A stretch of DNA of 64,000 bases from Yersinia kristensenii (GCF_900460525.1 NZ_UHIY01000001.1:1054001-1118000); one strand, 5' to 3'. Numbered from the stretch's first letter, positions 51,141-62,731 are shown. Program-made: numbers and translations. The notes: generated by a model not told the origin, from the sequence alone.

Positions 51141-51258
51141 GTTCTACTCCAAAGGATTGTGTCTACCTCGTTGGTGTAGCATTAACCAACAGTAGGATGA
51201 CTTTATTTCACCGGATACGCTTTCGTAAAGCAATAGTTAGCTGATATTCTACCACACT

Positions 51259-52545
51259 ATGAGCAAAACACACTTGACCGAACAGAAGTTTTCCGACTTC
51301 GCCCTGCACCCGCTAGTTATTGAAGCCCTTGAAAACAAAGGGTTTCAGTATTGCACGCCAATACAGGCGTTAGCATTGCCACTCACCCTTTCGGGGCGTG
51401 ATGTAGCGGGTCAGGCGCAAACAGGAACCGGCAAGACGCTGGCATTCTTAGCGTCTACTTTCCATTATTTGCTTTCTCACCCCGCAGAAGAGGGTCGCCA
51501 GACTAATCAACCGCGCGCATTAATTATGGCACCAACGCGCGAATTAGCCGTGCAAATTCACTCCGATGCAGAATCACTTTCCCAGATAACCGGGCTGAAA
51601 TTAGGCTTGGCTTACGGCGGCGATGGCTACGATAAACAGCTTAAGGTACTGGAGAGTGGTGTTGATATTCTTATCGGTACTACTGGCCGTTTAATCGATT
51701 ACGCAAAACAAAATTATATTAACCTCGGTGCAATTCAGGTTGTGGTCTTGGATGAAGCCGATCGGATGTACGATTTAGGCTTTATTAAAGATATCCGCTG
51801 GCTGTTCCGCCGTATGCCTTCGGTTGATAAGCGCTTAAACATGCTGTTCTCTGCCACACTCTCTTACCGGGTACGTGAACTGGCCTTTGAGCAAATGAAT
51901 AACGCTGAATATGTTGAAGTGGAACCGTTGCAAAAAACCGGCCACCGCATTCAGGAAGAGCTGTTCTACCCTTCAAATGAAGAAAAAATGCGTCTGCTTC
52001 AGACGTTAATTGAAGAAGAGTGGCCAGATCGCTGCATTATTTTCGCCAATACCAAACATCGTTGCGAAGAAATCTGGGGCCATTTGGCTGCTGATGGTCA
52101 TCGTGTCGGTTTGTTGACCGGTGATGTTGCACAGAAAAAACGCCTGCGCATTCTGGAAGATTTCACTAAGGGTGATTTGGATATTTTGGTTGCGACTGAT
52201 GTTGCCGCCCGCGGCCTACACATTCCACTGGTAACCCATGTTTTCAACTATGACTTACCCGATGACTGTGAAGATTATGTTCACCGCATTGGCCGAACTG
52301 GCCGTGCTGGCGAAAGTGGTCATTCCATCAGCCTGGCATGTGAAGAGTACGCGTTAAACTTACCCGCTATTGAGACCTACACTGGCCATAGCATTCCGGT
52401 AAGTAAATATAATAGCGATGCGCTATTAACTGATTTACCAGCACCAAAACGTCTGGCCCGTACCCGCACCGGGAATGGCCCACGCCGTAACTCTGCTCCA
52501 CGTCGCAGTGGTGCACCACGGAATAACCGTAAGCGACCGAGCTGA
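51259..52545 (+). CDS. rhlB: ATP-dependent RNA helicase RhlB
   Basis: This DEAD-box helicase of the RNA degradosome has 428 residues. Q motif ...FQYCTPIQ, motif I AQTGTGKT, motif [15 protein letters not shown], motif III SATLS and motif [15 protein letters not shown] are all present. The basic C-terminal tail ([20 protein letters not shown]) is the RNA-binding extension. gppA begins 3 bp after the stop. Confidence 0.97.
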   Translation: MSKTHLTEQKFSDFALHPLVIEALENKGFQYCTPIQALALPLTLSGRDVAGQAQTGTGKTLAFLASTFHYLLSHPAEEGRQTNQPRALIMAPTRELAVQIHSDAESLSQITGLKLGLAYGGDGYDKQLKVLESGVDILIGTTGRLIDYAKQNYINLGAIQVVVLDEADRMYDLGFIKDIRWLFRRMPSVDKRLNMLFSATLSYRVRELAFEQMNNAEYVEVEPLQKTGHRIQEELFYPSNEEKMRLLQTLIEEEWPDRCIIFANTKHRCEEIWGHLAADGHRVGLLTGDVAQKKRLRILEDFTKGDLDILVATDVAARGLHIPLVTHVFNYDLPDDCEDYVHRIGRTGRAGESGHSISLACEEYALNLPAIETYTGHSIPVSKYNSDALLTDLPAPKRLARTRTGNGPRRNSAPRRSGAPRNNRKRPS

Positions 52546-52548
52546 TAA

Positions 52549-54045
52549 ATGATGCTAAGTTCCACCTCACTTTATGCTGCCATCGATCTTGGCTCCAACA
52601 GTTTTCATATGTTGGTGGTACGTGAGGTGGCTGGCAGTATCCAGACGTTAGCCCGAATCAAGCGGAAAGTCCGTCTGGCGGCGGGTCTGGATAGCCAAAA
52701 CCACCTATCGCAAGAAGCGATGGAACGTGGCTGGCAATGCTTGAAGCTTTTCTCAGAGCGCTTGCAGGACATTCCTTTGAGTCAGATTCGTGTGGTCGCA
52801 ACAGCCACCCTGCGTCTGGCCTCAAATGCTGAAGAATTCCTGCAAACTGCGGCTGAAATCCTCGGTTGTCCGATTCAAGTAATTAGTGGTGAAGAAGAAG
52901 CGCGTCTGATTTATCAGGGCGTCGCCCATACTACCGGTGGGCCAGAGCAGCGTTTAGTCGTCGATATTGGCGGTGGCAGCACAGAACTGGTGACCGGCCA
53001 TGGTGCTCAGGCAAATATTCTGGTCAGCTTATCAATGGGTTGCGTAACCTGGCTGGAGCGCTACTTCAGTGACCGCAATCTGGCAAAAGACAATTTTGAT
53101 CGTGCAGAGTTAGCCGCTCGTGAGATGCTCAAACCTATCGCACAGCGCTTTCGTGACCATGGCTGGCAAGTCTGTGTAGGAGCCTCTGGCACGGTGCAGG
53201 CTCTGCAAGAAATCATGGTCGCCCAGGGTATGGACGAGCTGATCACCTTAGCCAAATTGCAGCAGCTCAAACAAAGAGCGATTCAATGTGGCAAACTGGA
53301 AGAACTGGAAATCCCCGGTTTAACACTGGAACGCGCACTGGTTTTCCCCAGTGGCCTGTCTATCTTAATTGCAATATTCCAAGAGTTGGCGATTGAAAGT
53401 ATGACGCTAGCGGGCGGCGCACTACGTGAAGGGCTGGTCTATGGCATGCTTCATTTGCCGGTAGAACAAGATGTTCGCAGCCGAACAGTGCGAAATATAC
53501 AGCGCCGCTATTTACTGGATACTGAACAAGCCAAACGCGTCAGTAAATTGGCCGATAACTTTTTACTTCAGGTGGAAAAAGAGTGGCATCTTGATGGCCG
53601 ATGTCGCGAGTTATTGCAAAATGCCTGTTTGATTCACGAAATTGGCCTAAGCATCGATTTTAAACGTGCTCCGCAACATGCTGCTTACCTGATACGCAAT
53701 CTGGATCTTCCTGGTTTTACTCCCGCTCAAAAACTGCTACTTGCGGCTTTGCTGCAAAATCAGAGTGATACACTCGATCTCTCACTGCTCAATCAACAAA
53801 ATGCACTGCCAGTGGATATGGCTCAGCACTTGTGTCGTTTATTACGTCTGGCGATTATATTCTCCAGCCGTCGCCGAGATGACACACTACCCGCTGTCAG
53901 GCTACGGGCCAATGGAGAAGTGCTGTATGTGCTATTACCTCAGGGCTGGCTGCAACAGCATCCTTATCGCGCAGAAGCATTAGAACAAGAAAGTCATTGG
54001 CAGAGCTATGTTCAGTGGCCGCTATTATTAGAAGAATTGAACTAA
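52549..54045 (+). CDS. gppA: Guanosine-5'-triphosphate,3'-diphosphate pyrophosphatase
   Basis: Converts pppGpp to ppGpp. This Ppx/GppA exopolyphosphatase family protein has 498 residues. It has the actin-like ATPase signatures [17 protein letters not shown] (~10-26) and [14 protein letters not shown] (~146-159), and [13 protein letters not shown]. Two adjacent ATGs (52549, 52552) are candidate starts; the ribosome binding site is weak, consistent with coupling to rhlB 3 bp upstream. Confidence 0.95.
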   Translation: MMLSSTSLYAAIDLGSNSFHMLVVREVAGSIQTLARIKRKVRLAAGLDSQNHLSQEAMERGWQCLKLFSERLQDIPLSQIRVVATATLRLASNAEEFLQTAAEILGCPIQVISGEEEARLIYQGVAHTTGGPEQRLVVDIGGGSTELVTGHGAQANILVSLSMGCVTWLERYFSDRNLAKDNFDRAELAAREMLKPIAQRFRDHGWQVCVGASGTVQALQEIMVAQGMDELITLAKLQQLKQRAIQCGKLEELEIPGLTLERALVFPSGLSILIAIFQELAIESMTLAGGALREGLVYGMLHLPVEQDVRSRTVRNIQRRYLLDTEQAKRVSKLADNFLLQVEKEWHLDGRCRELLQNACLIHEIGLSIDFKRAPQHAAYLIRNLDLPGFTPAQKLLLAALLQNQSDTLDLSLLNQQNALPVDMAQHLCRLLRLAIIFSSRRRDDTLPAVRLRANGEVLYVLLPQGWLQQHPYRAEALEQESHWQSYVQWPLLLEELN

Positions 54046-54077
54046 ACTCTTGGTAACCGAGCAGCGCCACATCAGCT

Positions 54078-56102
54078 TTACTGTGGTTTTTTAGCATTCG
54101 CAAGTTGCGCTCGAATATTGGCCAGGTGACTCTGGCCTTTTTGCATCCGCTCTTCCGGACTCACGACTTTGCGCTCATTTTCCCATTTCAAATCATCCTG
54201 CGGCAATTCCATCAGAAAACGGCTTGGTTCTGGCCGAATCAACTCGCCGTACTGCCGCCGCTCTTTGCACAAAGTGAAAAATAGTTCGCGCTGAGCACGG
54301 GTGATCCCAACATAGGCCAACCGCCGCTCTTCATCGACATTATCTTCGTCAATACTGCTTTGGTGTGGCAATAAGCCCTCTTCCATGCCGACCAAGAATA
54401 CATACGGGAATTCCAGTCCTTTTGAAGCATGCAAAGTCATCAACTGCACTTGATCCAGCTCCTCATCACTTTCCCCGCGTTCCATCATATCGCGCAGGGT
54501 AAAGCGCGTGACAACCTGAGTCAGAGTCATTGGTTCATTCAATTCTGACCCTTCCAGCATTTCGGTCATCCAACTGAATAATAAATTGACGTTTTTCATC
54601 CGCATCTCAGCGGCTTTCGGGCTAGGGGAAGTTTCGAACAGCCAACTCTCATAATCAATGCCGTGGATCAAATCCCGCACTGCCGCCACTGGCTCGCGTT
54701 CCACTAACCGAATAATGCCGTCCATCCAATGCGTAAAGCGCTGTAATGATTCCAGCCCCCGACCTTTCAAATGCTCACCTAGCCCTAAATCAAAACTGGC
54801 ACGAAACAGGCTTTTATTACGCACATTGGCCCATTCACCCAGTTTTTGAACCGTCGCTGAACCTATCTCACGCTTTGGGGTATTCACGATGCGTAAGAAT
54901 GCGCTGTCATCATCCTGATTGGTCAATACCCGCAAGTAAGCCAGTAAATCTTTGATCTCTGGACGCGAGAAAAATGAATCGCCGCCGGAGATACGGTAAG
55001 GAATACGGTTTTGCATCAGCAGCTTTTCAAACAGCCGTGATTGGTGGTTGCCGCGATATAAAATGGCATAGTCGCTATATTGCGTTTTTTTCACAAAATG
55101 GTGGGCAATAAGCTCACCGACCACCCTTTCAGCTTCATGATCTTCATTATTGGCGGTAATTACTTTGAGCTCATCACCATAACCCAACTCAGAAAAGAGC
55201 CTTTTTTCAAAAACATGGGGGTTATTGGCGATCAAAATATTGGCCGCTTTCAGAATACGGCCCGAAGAGCGGTAGTTCTGCTCCAGCTTGATCACCTGCA
55301 ACTGAGGGAAATCTTCATTCAGCAAAACTAAGTTCTGTGGCCGCGCACCGCGCCATGAATAGATGGATTGATCGTCATCACCCACCACGGTAAAGCGCGC
55401 CCGGCTGCCCACCAGCAGTTTAACCATTTGGTACTGGCTAGTATTGGTATCTTGGTATTCATCTACTAATAGGTAACGCAGTCGATTTTGCCAACGTTCG
55501 CGCACTTCCAGATTGTTTTGCAACAGTAGAGTCGGCAGCGAGATAAGGTCGTCAAAATCCAATACATTGCAGGCTTTTAAATGAGCATCATATAAGCCAT
55601 AACAATGGACGAACAGCTTATCGCGCTCGGATCGCGCCAAGGTTGCGGCGGCGGCAGGATCAAGAAGATCATTTTTCCAGTTTGAGATCTGGGATATCAG
55701 TTGTTGCAGCAACGTTTTATCGTCTTCCAACCATTTGTGGGTCAAATCTTTCAACAGACCCAGTTGGTCTTGCGCATCAAACAGAGAGAAATTGGATTTC
55801 ATCCCCAGCGCTTTATACTCTTTTTTGATGATTTCCAGCCCCAAGGTATGGAATGTCGCAATCATCAAACCCCGTGCTTCTTTGCGCCCTAAAGTCTGAG
55901 CCACACGCTCTTTCATCTCGCGCGCAGCTTTATTGGTAAAGGTTACCGCCGCAATATGTTTCGGCTGATAGCCACACTGGCGGATCAGATGCGCAATTTT
56001 ATTGGTGATGACTCGGGTTTTGCCCGATCCCGCACCGGCCAACACCAGGCAGGGTCCGGTGACAAATTCGACGGCTTGTTGTTGGCTGGGATTTAATCGC
56101 AT
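54078..56102 (-). CDS. rep: ATP-dependent DNA helicase Rep
   Basis: This SF1A helicase accompanies the replisome and clears protein blocks. It has 674 residues (E. coli 673). Walker A is [15 protein letters not shown] (22-36), [12 protein letters not shown] is motif [19 protein letters not shown] motif III, and [13 protein letters not shown] motif VI; the C-terminal replisome-binding tail ends ANAKKPQ. The start [13 protein letters not shown] at 56102 matches E. coli. The paralogue uvrD in this window is truncated, and loss of both is lethal in E. coli. Confidence 0.97.
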   Translation of the reverse strand: MRLNPSQQQAVEFVTGPCLVLAGAGSGKTRVITNKIAHLIRQCGYQPKHIAAVTFTNKAAREMKERVAQTLGRKEARGLMIATFHTLGLEIIKKEYKALGMKSNFSLFDAQDQLGLLKDLTHKWLEDDKTLLQQLISQISNWKNDLLDPAAAATLARSERDKLFVHCYGLYDAHLKACNVLDFDDLISLPTLLLQNNLEVRERWQNRLRYLLVDEYQDTNTSQYQMVKLLVGSRARFTVVGDDDQSIYSWRGARPQNLVLLNEDFPQLQVIKLEQNYRSSGRILKAANILIANNPHVFEKRLFSELGYGDELKVITANNEDHEAERVVGELIAHHFVKKTQYSDYAILYRGNHQSRLFEKLLMQNRIPYRISGGDSFFSRPEIKDLLAYLRVLTNQDDDSAFLRIVNTPKREIGSATVQKLGEWANVRNKSLFRASFDLGLGEHLKGRGLESLQRFTHWMDGIIRLVEREPVAAVRDLIHGIDYESWLFETSPSPKAAEMRMKNVNLLFSWMTEMLEGSELNEPMTLTQVVTRFTLRDMMERGESDEELDQVQLMTLHASKGLEFPYVFLVGMEEGLLPHQSSIDEDNVDEERRLAYVGITRAQRELFFTLCKERRQYGELIRPEPSRFLMELPQDDLKWENERKVVSPEERMQKGQSHLANIRAQLANAKKPQ

Positions 56103-56332
56103 AGCACTCGGCAGCTCTGTAAGTAAACGGGGGGAACAGGATTGTAGCAGAAAGCGGTCGATGAAAAAAAACCACCTGCCATCTTTTGATTTATGAAACA
56201 CATGATTTGTAAAACACGAACCACAGTGGCCCCATCACGATCAAAATACGTTACACTGGCGCGCTTCAAGGCCCCTTGAAGATAATCTTCGTTCAAATAA
56301 CCCTACCCAATAAATTGGTGGTGATTGTTACT

Positions 56333-56614
56333 ATGGCAAACAAAGCTTCTGCACTGCACATTCTGGTTGATGATGAAAAGCAGGCAAACGATATTCTGGC
56401 GCAGTTAAATAACGGTGCCAATTTCCAAGAGTTAGCGAAAAAGTTCTCTAACTGCCCGTCAAAACGTAACGGCGGTGATCTGGGTGAGTTCAATAAAGGG
56501 GATATGGTTCCGGCATTCGATAAAGCTGTATTTAGCTGTGAACTGCTGCAACCTTATGGCCCAGTAAAAACCCAGTTCGGTTATCATATTATTAAAGTTT
56601 TATATCGTAATTAA
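56333..56614 (+). CDS. ppiC: Parvulin-type peptidyl-prolyl cis-trans isomerase
   Basis: This 93-residue cytoplasmic parvulin is the same length as E. coli PpiC. Conserved segments are [35 protein letters not shown] and [18 protein letters not shown]. The ATG at 56333 is chosen; 19 further in-frame codons upstream do not match the family. It is divergent from rep. In E. coli ilvC lies on its other side; here a fimbrial operon does. Confidence 0.95.
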   Translation: MANKASALHILVDDEKQANDILAQLNNGANFQELAKKFSNCPSKRNGGDLGEFNKGDMVPAFDKAVFSCELLQPYGPVKTQFGYHIIKVLYRN

Positions 56615-56623
56615 GTTAGTTAT

Positions 56624-56644
56624 GCGCCACCTTTCCGGTGGCGC
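56624..56644 (+). terminator. Hairpin after ppiC
   Basis: GCGCCACC (56624-56631) and GGTGGCGC (56637-56644) with loop TTTCC form a strong stem, 10 bp after the ppiC stop; flanking GTTAT/AATAAC can extend it. There is no strong T tract. Confidence 0.65.
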
Positions 56645-57230
56645 AAATAACACGTAGCCAACACACCTATTTATCCTCGATAGACTGTACATTGCATAGT
56701 AATTATTTTAAGACAACAATATGTATATTATTACCTCTCCACCTCTCATCTGTAATATCTATACAAAACACCCACTTAACTTTACAAACCATATATTGAA
56801 TTATGTAAATAAATTACATTTGAATGTTAAAAACAAGCAGCGATAATGTAAATTACCAATAAAACAACAAGAAATATCCCATTAGTGACTTTTATAATTA
56901 AATAAAATTCGTTTAAAAACAAATAGTTAATTCTTATTTAATCAAAAATGCATTTCACTGGGAATATTCCTACAAACATTGGTTTGTTTGTCCTATGTGC
57001 GATCGTCGTCACACTCTATATTATTGTCGTCATCAAGTAAGGGATGAAGCGGAAATAAAAACCACTGAGTCACTTTAAATGAAAACCCTTGTGGAATGCT
57101 GACAAATATAATCGAATGTTATTCGCCATATAGTCATTAACCACTTCATGTTTATTAAGTTAAGTTCTCACTCATATTTAAATGGTAATGAGAACAAGAC
57201 CCATTTTAAATTATCGCACTGGAGTTTCAA
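56645..57230. other. AT-rich spacer upstream of the fimbrial operon
   Basis: This spacer of nearly 590 bp is strongly AT-rich with many A/T tracts (e.g. 56755-56960), unlike the housekeeping surroundings. No gene is visible. It is the likely fimbrial promoter region and a candidate H-NS target. Confidence 0.55.
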
Positions 57231-57761
57231 ATGAATAAGATTACTTTGGCTATGGCTTTATTCGCAGCATCTACAACAGCTTCAATGGCAGCAAGCAATA
57301 ATACAATTACTTTCCAAGGTGAAGTCACTGCACAAACTTGTGCTGTTACCGTCAACGGCCTTGATGCAAACCCAATGGTATTGTTGCCAACGGTATCAAG
57401 CAGTGATTTAGATGCTTCAGGTAAAACTGCCGGTAAGACAACCTTTACTCTGGGTGTATCAGGTTGTGCAGCAAGCGCTGATGATATTGATGTCAAAACA
57501 GTTTTCGTTGGCAACCAAGTCACAACTAATGGTAACTTACAAAATACCGGCACAGCATCGAATGTTGAGCTTCAATTACTGAAAGATGCTGTCACAACAA
57601 CGGGTATCAATCTGAATAGTGGTATCGCACAAGAGGGTATCGTGTTAGAAGCAGGCAAAACATCAGCCGAGCATGATTTTGCTGTTCAGTATTTTGCTAC
57701 TGGTCAAGCGGGCCCAGGTTCTGTGATCGCCTCTGTACAATATGCAGTTTCTTACCTGTAA
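57231..57761 (+). CDS. Major fimbrial subunit
   Basis: This 176-residue pilin-type protein has the signal peptide MNKITLAMALFAASTTASMA. The mature chain begins ASNNTITFQGEVTAQTCAVTV, typical of type-1-like pilins. Two cysteines (QTC and SGC) form the usual disulfide, and the C-terminal beta-zipper strand SVQYAVSYL has the penultimate Tyr-type pattern for chaperone donor-strand pairing. The ATG at 57231 has CTGGAG 6 nt upstream. It is the first gene of the five-gene operon. I do not recognise a specific named fimbria. Confidence 0.9.
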   Translation: MNKITLAMALFAASTTASMAASNNTITFQGEVTAQTCAVTVNGLDANPMVLLPTVSSSDLDASGKTAGKTTFTLGVSGCAASADDIDVKTVFVGNQVTTNGNLQNTGTASNVELQLLKDAVTTTGINLNSGIAQEGIVLEAGKTSAEHDFAVQYFATGQAGPGSVIASVQYAVSYL

Positions 57762-57783
57762 TATCAGTATTGTAGGATAGGTT

Positions 57784-57847
57784 ATACTCTAGGTAATTGA
57801 AGTTGCGGGTAGGTGCGCATAGCTATTCCCGCAGCTTCAAGTAGGTA
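57784..57847. repeat. Small ERIC-like inverted repeat inside the fimbrial operon
   Basis: TTGAAGTTGCGGG (57798-57810) and CCCGCAGCTTCAA (57828-57840) form a 13-bp arm with one mismatch, flanked by ERIC-like ends. It sits in the spacer between major subunit and chaperone and may limit read-through, giving more subunit than assembly proteins. Confidence 0.7.
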
Positions 57848-57892
57848 GAAAACTATTTGCCACTTTCGCTTCCTTCAGAGGATATTCCCATC

Positions 57893-58621
57893 ATGTTTAA
57901 TATAAATAGCTACCGTTATCTGCTTATCCCTTTATTAATTCTTATGGGTATGTCTTTTGCTAATGCCAGTGTCGTCATGAGTGGCAGTCGTATTATATAT
58001 TCGGCAGGTGAAAAAGAGCACAGTGTCCAATTAACCAATAAGGATAACTTCCCTAATGCTGTCCAAGTTTGGTTAGACAGTGGTGATGCTCAATCAACCC
58101 CAGAAACGGGTAAAGCCCCCTTTATCGTCACCCCCCCGTTCTTTCGTATTGAAGCAAACGCAGGCCAAACATTACGGCTGAAATATACCGGTAGTGGTTT
58201 GCCTACGGACAGAGAATCTGTTTTCTACCTTAATTTTTTACAGGTTCCCCCCGTTAATAAAGCAGAAAAGAATAATAAAATGTTAGTGTTGATGCGTAAC
58301 CGCATTAAAGTGTTTTATCGGCCCGAAAATATTGCTGGCCGTGTTGACCAAGTTGCCAGCGCACTGACTTTTACGGTACGCCAACAAGGTAAAGATGTTG
58401 TGGTAACAGGCAAAAATCCAACTGGGTTCTATGCCACTATTGCCAGTGGCGAAGTCGTTGGCGGGGGTAAAAAACTCAAAATGAAATCAGAGATGATCGC
58501 TCCTATGTCTCAGGCTCAATGGGTTATCCCAAATTCATCTGCACCTTCAAATGCTATTGTTAATTTCCTGTTAGTGAATGATTTCGGCGGGCAAGATACC
58601 GGTAGTTATAAAACTCAATAG
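57893..58621 (+). CDS. Periplasmic fimbrial chaperone (first)
   Basis: This PapD-like chaperone has 242 residues and a signal peptide ending SFANA. The immunoglobulin-fold signatures include the anchor Arg in SGSRIIYSAGEKEHSVQLTNK, PPFFRIEANAGQTLRLKY, LPTDRESVFYLNFLQVPP and NRIKVFYRPENI, with the second anchor Lys. The short F1-G1 loop is of the FGS type. The ATG at 57893 is chosen because the 12 codons upstream would precede the signal peptide. It lies 131 bp after the major subunit and 41 bp before the usher. Confidence 0.93.
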   Translation: MFNINSYRYLLIPLLILMGMSFANASVVMSGSRIIYSAGEKEHSVQLTNKDNFPNAVQVWLDSGDAQSTPETGKAPFIVTPPFFRIEANAGQTLRLKYTGSGLPTDRESVFYLNFLQVPPVNKAEKNNKMLVLMRNRIKVFYRPENIAGRVDQVASALTFTVRQQGKDVVVTGKNPTGFYATIASGEVVGGGKKLKMKSEMIAPMSQAQWVIPNSSAPSNAIVNFLLVNDFGGQDTGSYKTQ

Positions 58622-58662
58622 TTATAAAAGTCAGTAGTAACTTTCCGGCTAAGGAATTATTT

Positions 58663-61347
58663 ATGGGGCTTGCACAAGTCGAACTAAAACAAGTCGTTCT
58701 AAAAAAGAAGTTCTCTGGCCGTAAGAAAGTACTAACGTTGTGCATAACTTTAGTTTTACATGTCGATACTGTTTGGGCTCAGGAAGATCCACAAAATCTC
58801 GAATTTGATGAATCGCTCTTTTTAGGCACTAAATTTGCTTCTGGCCTGAATCAACTGAATAAAGAGAATTCTGTCACGCCCGGAAACTACGATGCTGTAG
58901 ATGTCCTGGTGAATAACAAACCCTTCAAGCGCATGACGGTTAAGTTTATTAAGAATGCTGATTCATCAGAGGTTTATCCATGCCTGGATGATGAGTTCTT
59001 AACAGCGGCTGGCGTTGAACTGTCTAACAAAAATAGCACCACACCTAAAGAACCTAATGTCGCTGAGGTAGAGTCAGAATTAGAAGCAACACCTTCAGAC
59101 TCTGTGGCTACGGGGCAATGCCTGCCATTATCAGAGCGAGTCAAAGGGGCGTCTTTTCATTTTGATCAGGCTAAACTGCGCTTAGAGCTTTCTATCCCCC
59201 AAGCATTATTACAAAAACGGCCTCGCGGTTATATTGAGCGCACTGAATGGGAACAAGGCGAAAAACTCGCATTCGTTAACTACAGCGCTAACTTTTATCG
59301 TAGCGATACGCAATCGCAGCAAAATAGCACTTCTGATTATGGTTTTGTTGGCCTAAAAAGTGGCCTCAATCTCGGATTGTGGCAATTACGCCAGCAATCA
59401 AATGTGCGTTATGCCAGTAATAACAATAACAGTGATACCCAGTGGAATAATATTCGCACCTATGTGCAGCGCCCTATCGAGCAATTAGATAGTCAATTGA
59501 CACTGGGTGAAACTTTCACCGACAGCACCTTATTTGGCACCATGTCATTTCGTGGCGCAAAAATGGCAACCGACCAACGTATGTGGCCACAATCAATGCG
59601 CGGCTTCGCTCCTGAAGTTCGTGGTGTAGCCACCAGTAATGCGCGGGTGATTATTCGCCAGAATGGGCGTGAAATATATGAAACCAACGTCGCTCCTGGC
59701 CCATTTGTTATTAACGACTTGTACAGCACCACCAGCCAGGGTGATCTGAATGTTGAAGTCATAGAGGCCAATGGTAGCCGCTCGACATTTACTGTGCCCT
59801 TCAGTGCGGTACCGGATTCAATGCGTCCTGGCGTGAGTCGTTATAATGCGGTCATTGGGGAATCTCGTGATTTCACTAATATTGACAGCTATTTCACTGA
59901 TTTTACCTATGAGCGTGGGCTGACGAATCAATTAACGGCCAACAGTGGTCTGCGTTTAGCACAAGACTATGCCGCATTACTTGCCGGGGGCGTATTAGGG
60001 ACGCCAATTGGCGCATTCGGTCTTAATACCACCTATTCCCACGCCAAAGTTGAAGATGATCAAACCCAGAATGGCTGGCGGATGCAGGCGACGTATAGCC
60101 AGACATTTAATGAAACCGGCACTACATTTTCATTGGCGGGATATCGCTATTCCACCAAAGGGTATCGCGATTTAAATGATGTATTTGGCGTGCGTTCAGT
60201 ACAAAAAAATGGCGGGACTTGGGATTCAGCGACCTATAAACAGCGCAGCCAATTTACCACTACCATAAACCAAACTTTAGGTGGATATGGGCAACTGGCA
60301 GCCTCAGCTTCAACCAGTGATTATTATAATGATACCCAGAGAGATACGCAGTTACAGCTAAATTATTCAAATAGTTATAACGATATCAGCTACAACGTAG
60401 CCATTAGCCGTCAGCGCACAATTTATACTTCCACCCAGTTTGGTTGGGATGTCGATGATACTGATCAGACAGCGACAACAACACGCTACGGTAATACCGA
60501 AAATATCGCGTCGTTAACGGTGTCTATTCCACTGAATATTGGCGGCGGGAATCAATATTTATCCATGTCGGCCAACCGCAATCCGAAAAGTGGTAACAAC
60601 TATCAGACGTCATTATCAGGCACCGCCGGTGAACGTAATACTTTTAATTATTCAGTCAATGCGGGTTATGACGATAGCAATGTCAGTGGCAGTTCAAATA
60701 ATTGGGGAGCCAATGTGCAGAAACAATTCCCTAACGCCACCGTCAATGGTAGTTATTCTCGTGGCAATAATTATACCCAATATGGCGCAGGTGCTCGCGG
60801 CGCGGCAGTAATACACAGTAAAGGTGTGACACTTGGGCCTTATTTGGGCGATACCTTCGGTTTAATTGAAGCCGATGGAGCTCAAGGCGCAACAGTGCGA
60901 AATGCTCAAGGAGCGAGGATTGATAATAATGGCTTTGCTCTGGTGCCATCATTAACGCCTTATAATTACAATACGGTCGGTTTGGATACCAAAGGTATTA
61001 ATCGCAATACTGAGCTGAAAGAAAATCAGGGCCGCGTAGTTCCTTATGCCGGGGCCGCAGTAAAAGTGAAATTCGAAACGTTGACCGGCTATGCGCTATT
61101 AATTCAAACCCAAACCGCGGATGGTGAGGGATTACCACTGGGTGCGGATGTCTTTAATAGCAAAGATGAACTGGTCGGTATGGTGGGGCAAGGGAATCAG
61201 ATCTATGCCCGAGTGAAAGAGAAAAAAGGTTCGCTTTATGTTCACTGGGGTGAAAACAGCAGTGAACAATGTGAATTACCTTATGATGTTGTTAGCCAAG
61301 ATACTGAGCAGGATATTATCCATATAACAGGCAGTTGCCGCCGTTAA
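58663..61347 (+). CDS. Outer-membrane fimbrial usher
   Basis: This FimD/PapC-family usher has 894 residues and secretes and assembles chaperone-bound subunits. After a long, basic N-terminal signal region (MGLAQVELKQVVLKKK... then TLCITLVLHVDTVWA, cut near AQED) come the N-terminal domain (FDESLFLG), the barrel with plug (e.g. RGFAPEVRGVATSNARVIIRQNG, IYETNVAPGPFVINDLY) and C-terminal domains ending with a Cys pair (SEQCELP...GSCRR). No frameshift is visible. Confidence 0.94.
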   Translation: MGLAQVELKQVVLKKKFSGRKKVLTLCITLVLHVDTVWAQEDPQNLEFDESLFLGTKFASGLNQLNKENSVTPGNYDAVDVLVNNKPFKRMTVKFIKNADSSEVYPCLDDEFLTAAGVELSNKNSTTPKEPNVAEVESELEATPSDSVATGQCLPLSERVKGASFHFDQAKLRLELSIPQALLQKRPRGYIERTEWEQGEKLAFVNYSANFYRSDTQSQQNSTSDYGFVGLKSGLNLGLWQLRQQSNVRYASNNNNSDTQWNNIRTYVQRPIEQLDSQLTLGETFTDSTLFGTMSFRGAKMATDQRMWPQSMRGFAPEVRGVATSNARVIIRQNGREIYETNVAPGPFVINDLYSTTSQGDLNVEVIEANGSRSTFTVPFSAVPDSMRPGVSRYNAVIGESRDFTNIDSYFTDFTYERGLTNQLTANSGLRLAQDYAALLAGGVLGTPIGAFGLNTTYSHAKVEDDQTQNGWRMQATYSQTFNETGTTFSLAGYRYSTKGYRDLNDVFGVRSVQKNGGTWDSATYKQRSQFTTTINQTLGGYGQLAASASTSDYYNDTQRDTQLQLNYSNSYNDISYNVAISRQRTIYTSTQFGWDVDDTDQTATTTRYGNTENIASLTVSIPLNIGGGNQYLSMSANRNPKSGNNYQTSLSGTAGERNTFNYSVNAGYDDSNVSGSSNNWGANVQKQFPNATVNGSYSRGNNYTQYGAGARGAAVIHSKGVTLGPYLGDTFGLIEADGAQGATVRNAQGARIDNNGFALVPSLTPYNYNTVGLDTKGINRNTELKENQGRVVPYAGAAVKVKFETLTGYALLIQTQTADGEGLPLGADVFNSKDELVGMVGQGNQIYARVKEKKGSLYVHWGENSSEQCELPYDVVSQDTEQDIIHITGSCRR

Positions 61348-61363
61348 TAATGTGAGAAAAATA

Positions 61364-62731
61364 ATGTTAAGACCAACAGAGCAGTTAATCTCTTGCGAAA
61401 CCTCACGGCCAACAATGTCTGTTAATTCCCGTCGCCCACAAATTATGGCGGGAATGATGCTACTCATCGGGCTATTTAGCACCTCGGCATGGTCAGCTTG
61501 TACCCGGATTACGGCACAAAATCAGTTGAGTGCCGGTGATGGCACCGCCAGTGCCTGGTCGGGTTCTCTGGATGACAATAATGGATCGCTCGGCTTACCC
61601 GGTGTGATTGATCTCAGTACCGCCGCCAATTTTCAACCCGACGGAACATTATTAGCCGCAGCAACCTCCGATTTTACCACTTTTGCGCTAAATACCGGTT
61701 ATGACCCTGATCGGGTGCTGTTCCGCTGTGCCGCAGCTGATGTTGACCAACTGTTTGAAATGTATGCTACTAACGGAGACAGTACCTATGCTGGCATGAA
61801 TGAAGACGGAGCCATTGCGGGTAATGTTCCCTCTGGCTATGCCACCTATGTGCGTAATGTTGTTATCCGGCTGACAAATTTATCTACAGGTGAGTATTAC
61901 TCTCGCTTCTGGAAAGGCCGCCGCTTAACCGATCTTGATACCGACAGTACCGGCCGTATTTTAGTCAAAGCTAAGAATTTCAGTAATCTATATACCGAGC
62001 TGTTTCGTATTGATTATGTCCGTAGCGGTACCAACAACGTCGCATCTTATTCCTATGCGTATACTCAGCCAAATGGCTATATCGCCTTTAAAGGGCCGGG
62101 TATCAGTGGCCCTGTTGAGGGCACTGACTCGGCATCGAATTGGCCCGGCTGGTATACAACCTGGCCTGCCTCTATTGGTTTACGCGGTTATATTAATTTC
62201 CAGCGAACCACTATTTGTTCTGTGACCAACTTTACCCCAACGGTAATATTGCCGCGAATTTCTGTGGCGGAATTGAATAATGGCGCGAGCAGTTCGGCTG
62301 AATTTAGTGTGGATTTCCAGTGCCAGACCGGTATTTCCTCCGGCGTCAATGCCGGTGCAGTGGCTATGGGCTTTCTGGTACCCGCTGCAAATGCCGCCAA
62401 AGCCCAAACATTAGGGTTAATGAATGGCAGCGGTGGTATTAGTCATTTGGTTTCGGATAATTATGGCGCAGCCGGAATGGCCAATGGCGTTGGGATCCGT
62501 ATCTACCGTAACAACACCCCGATTTATCTGTTATCAAAGAATGTGACTCAAACCGGTAATAACGGCGGCTGGTATGGCATCTTCCAAGGCGCTCAAGAAA
62601 TCACCGGCACAGTGAGTGGTGGTAATAGTTACACTGAGAATTTTCGGGCTGAGTTAAGTAAAATCAGCGGGCAAACTGTGACGGCAGGAGCGGTGAATGC
62701 GCATGCGCAAGTGGTTATCCGGGTTCAATAA
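61364..62731 (+). CDS. Putative fimbrial tip adhesin
   Basis: This 455-residue secreted protein has a long N region before a hydrophobic signal segment (IMAGMMLLIGLFSTSAWSA, cut near SA-CTR). The first ~270 residues are a lectin-like receptor domain rich in Gly, Ser, Thr and Trp. A Cys-containing pilin-type domain follows (TTICSVTNFTPTVILPRISV ... FQCQTGI), with a final strand AHAQVVIRVQ. The order receptor domain-pilin domain at this place in a chaperone-usher operon suggests the tip adhesin. The start is uncertain (ATG 61364; GTG 61352 also in frame). The receptor is unknown. Confidence 0.82.
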   Translation: MLRPTEQLISCETSRPTMSVNSRRPQIMAGMMLLIGLFSTSAWSACTRITAQNQLSAGDGTASAWSGSLDDNNGSLGLPGVIDLSTAANFQPDGTLLAAATSDFTTFALNTGYDPDRVLFRCAAADVDQLFEMYATNGDSTYAGMNEDGAIAGNVPSGYATYVRNVVIRLTNLSTGEYYSRFWKGRRLTDLDTDSTGRILVKAKNFSNLYTELFRIDYVRSGTNNVASYSYAYTQPNGYIAFKGPGISGPVEGTDSASNWPGWYTTWPASIGLRGYINFQRTTICSVTNFTPTVILPRISVAELNNGASSSAEFSVDFQCQTGISSGVNAGAVAMGFLVPAANAAKAQTLGLMNGSGGISHLVSDNYGAAGMANGVGIRIYRNNTPIYLLSKNVTQTGNNGGWYGIFQGAQEITGTVSGGNSYTENFRAELSKISGQTVTAGAVNAHAQVVIRVQ

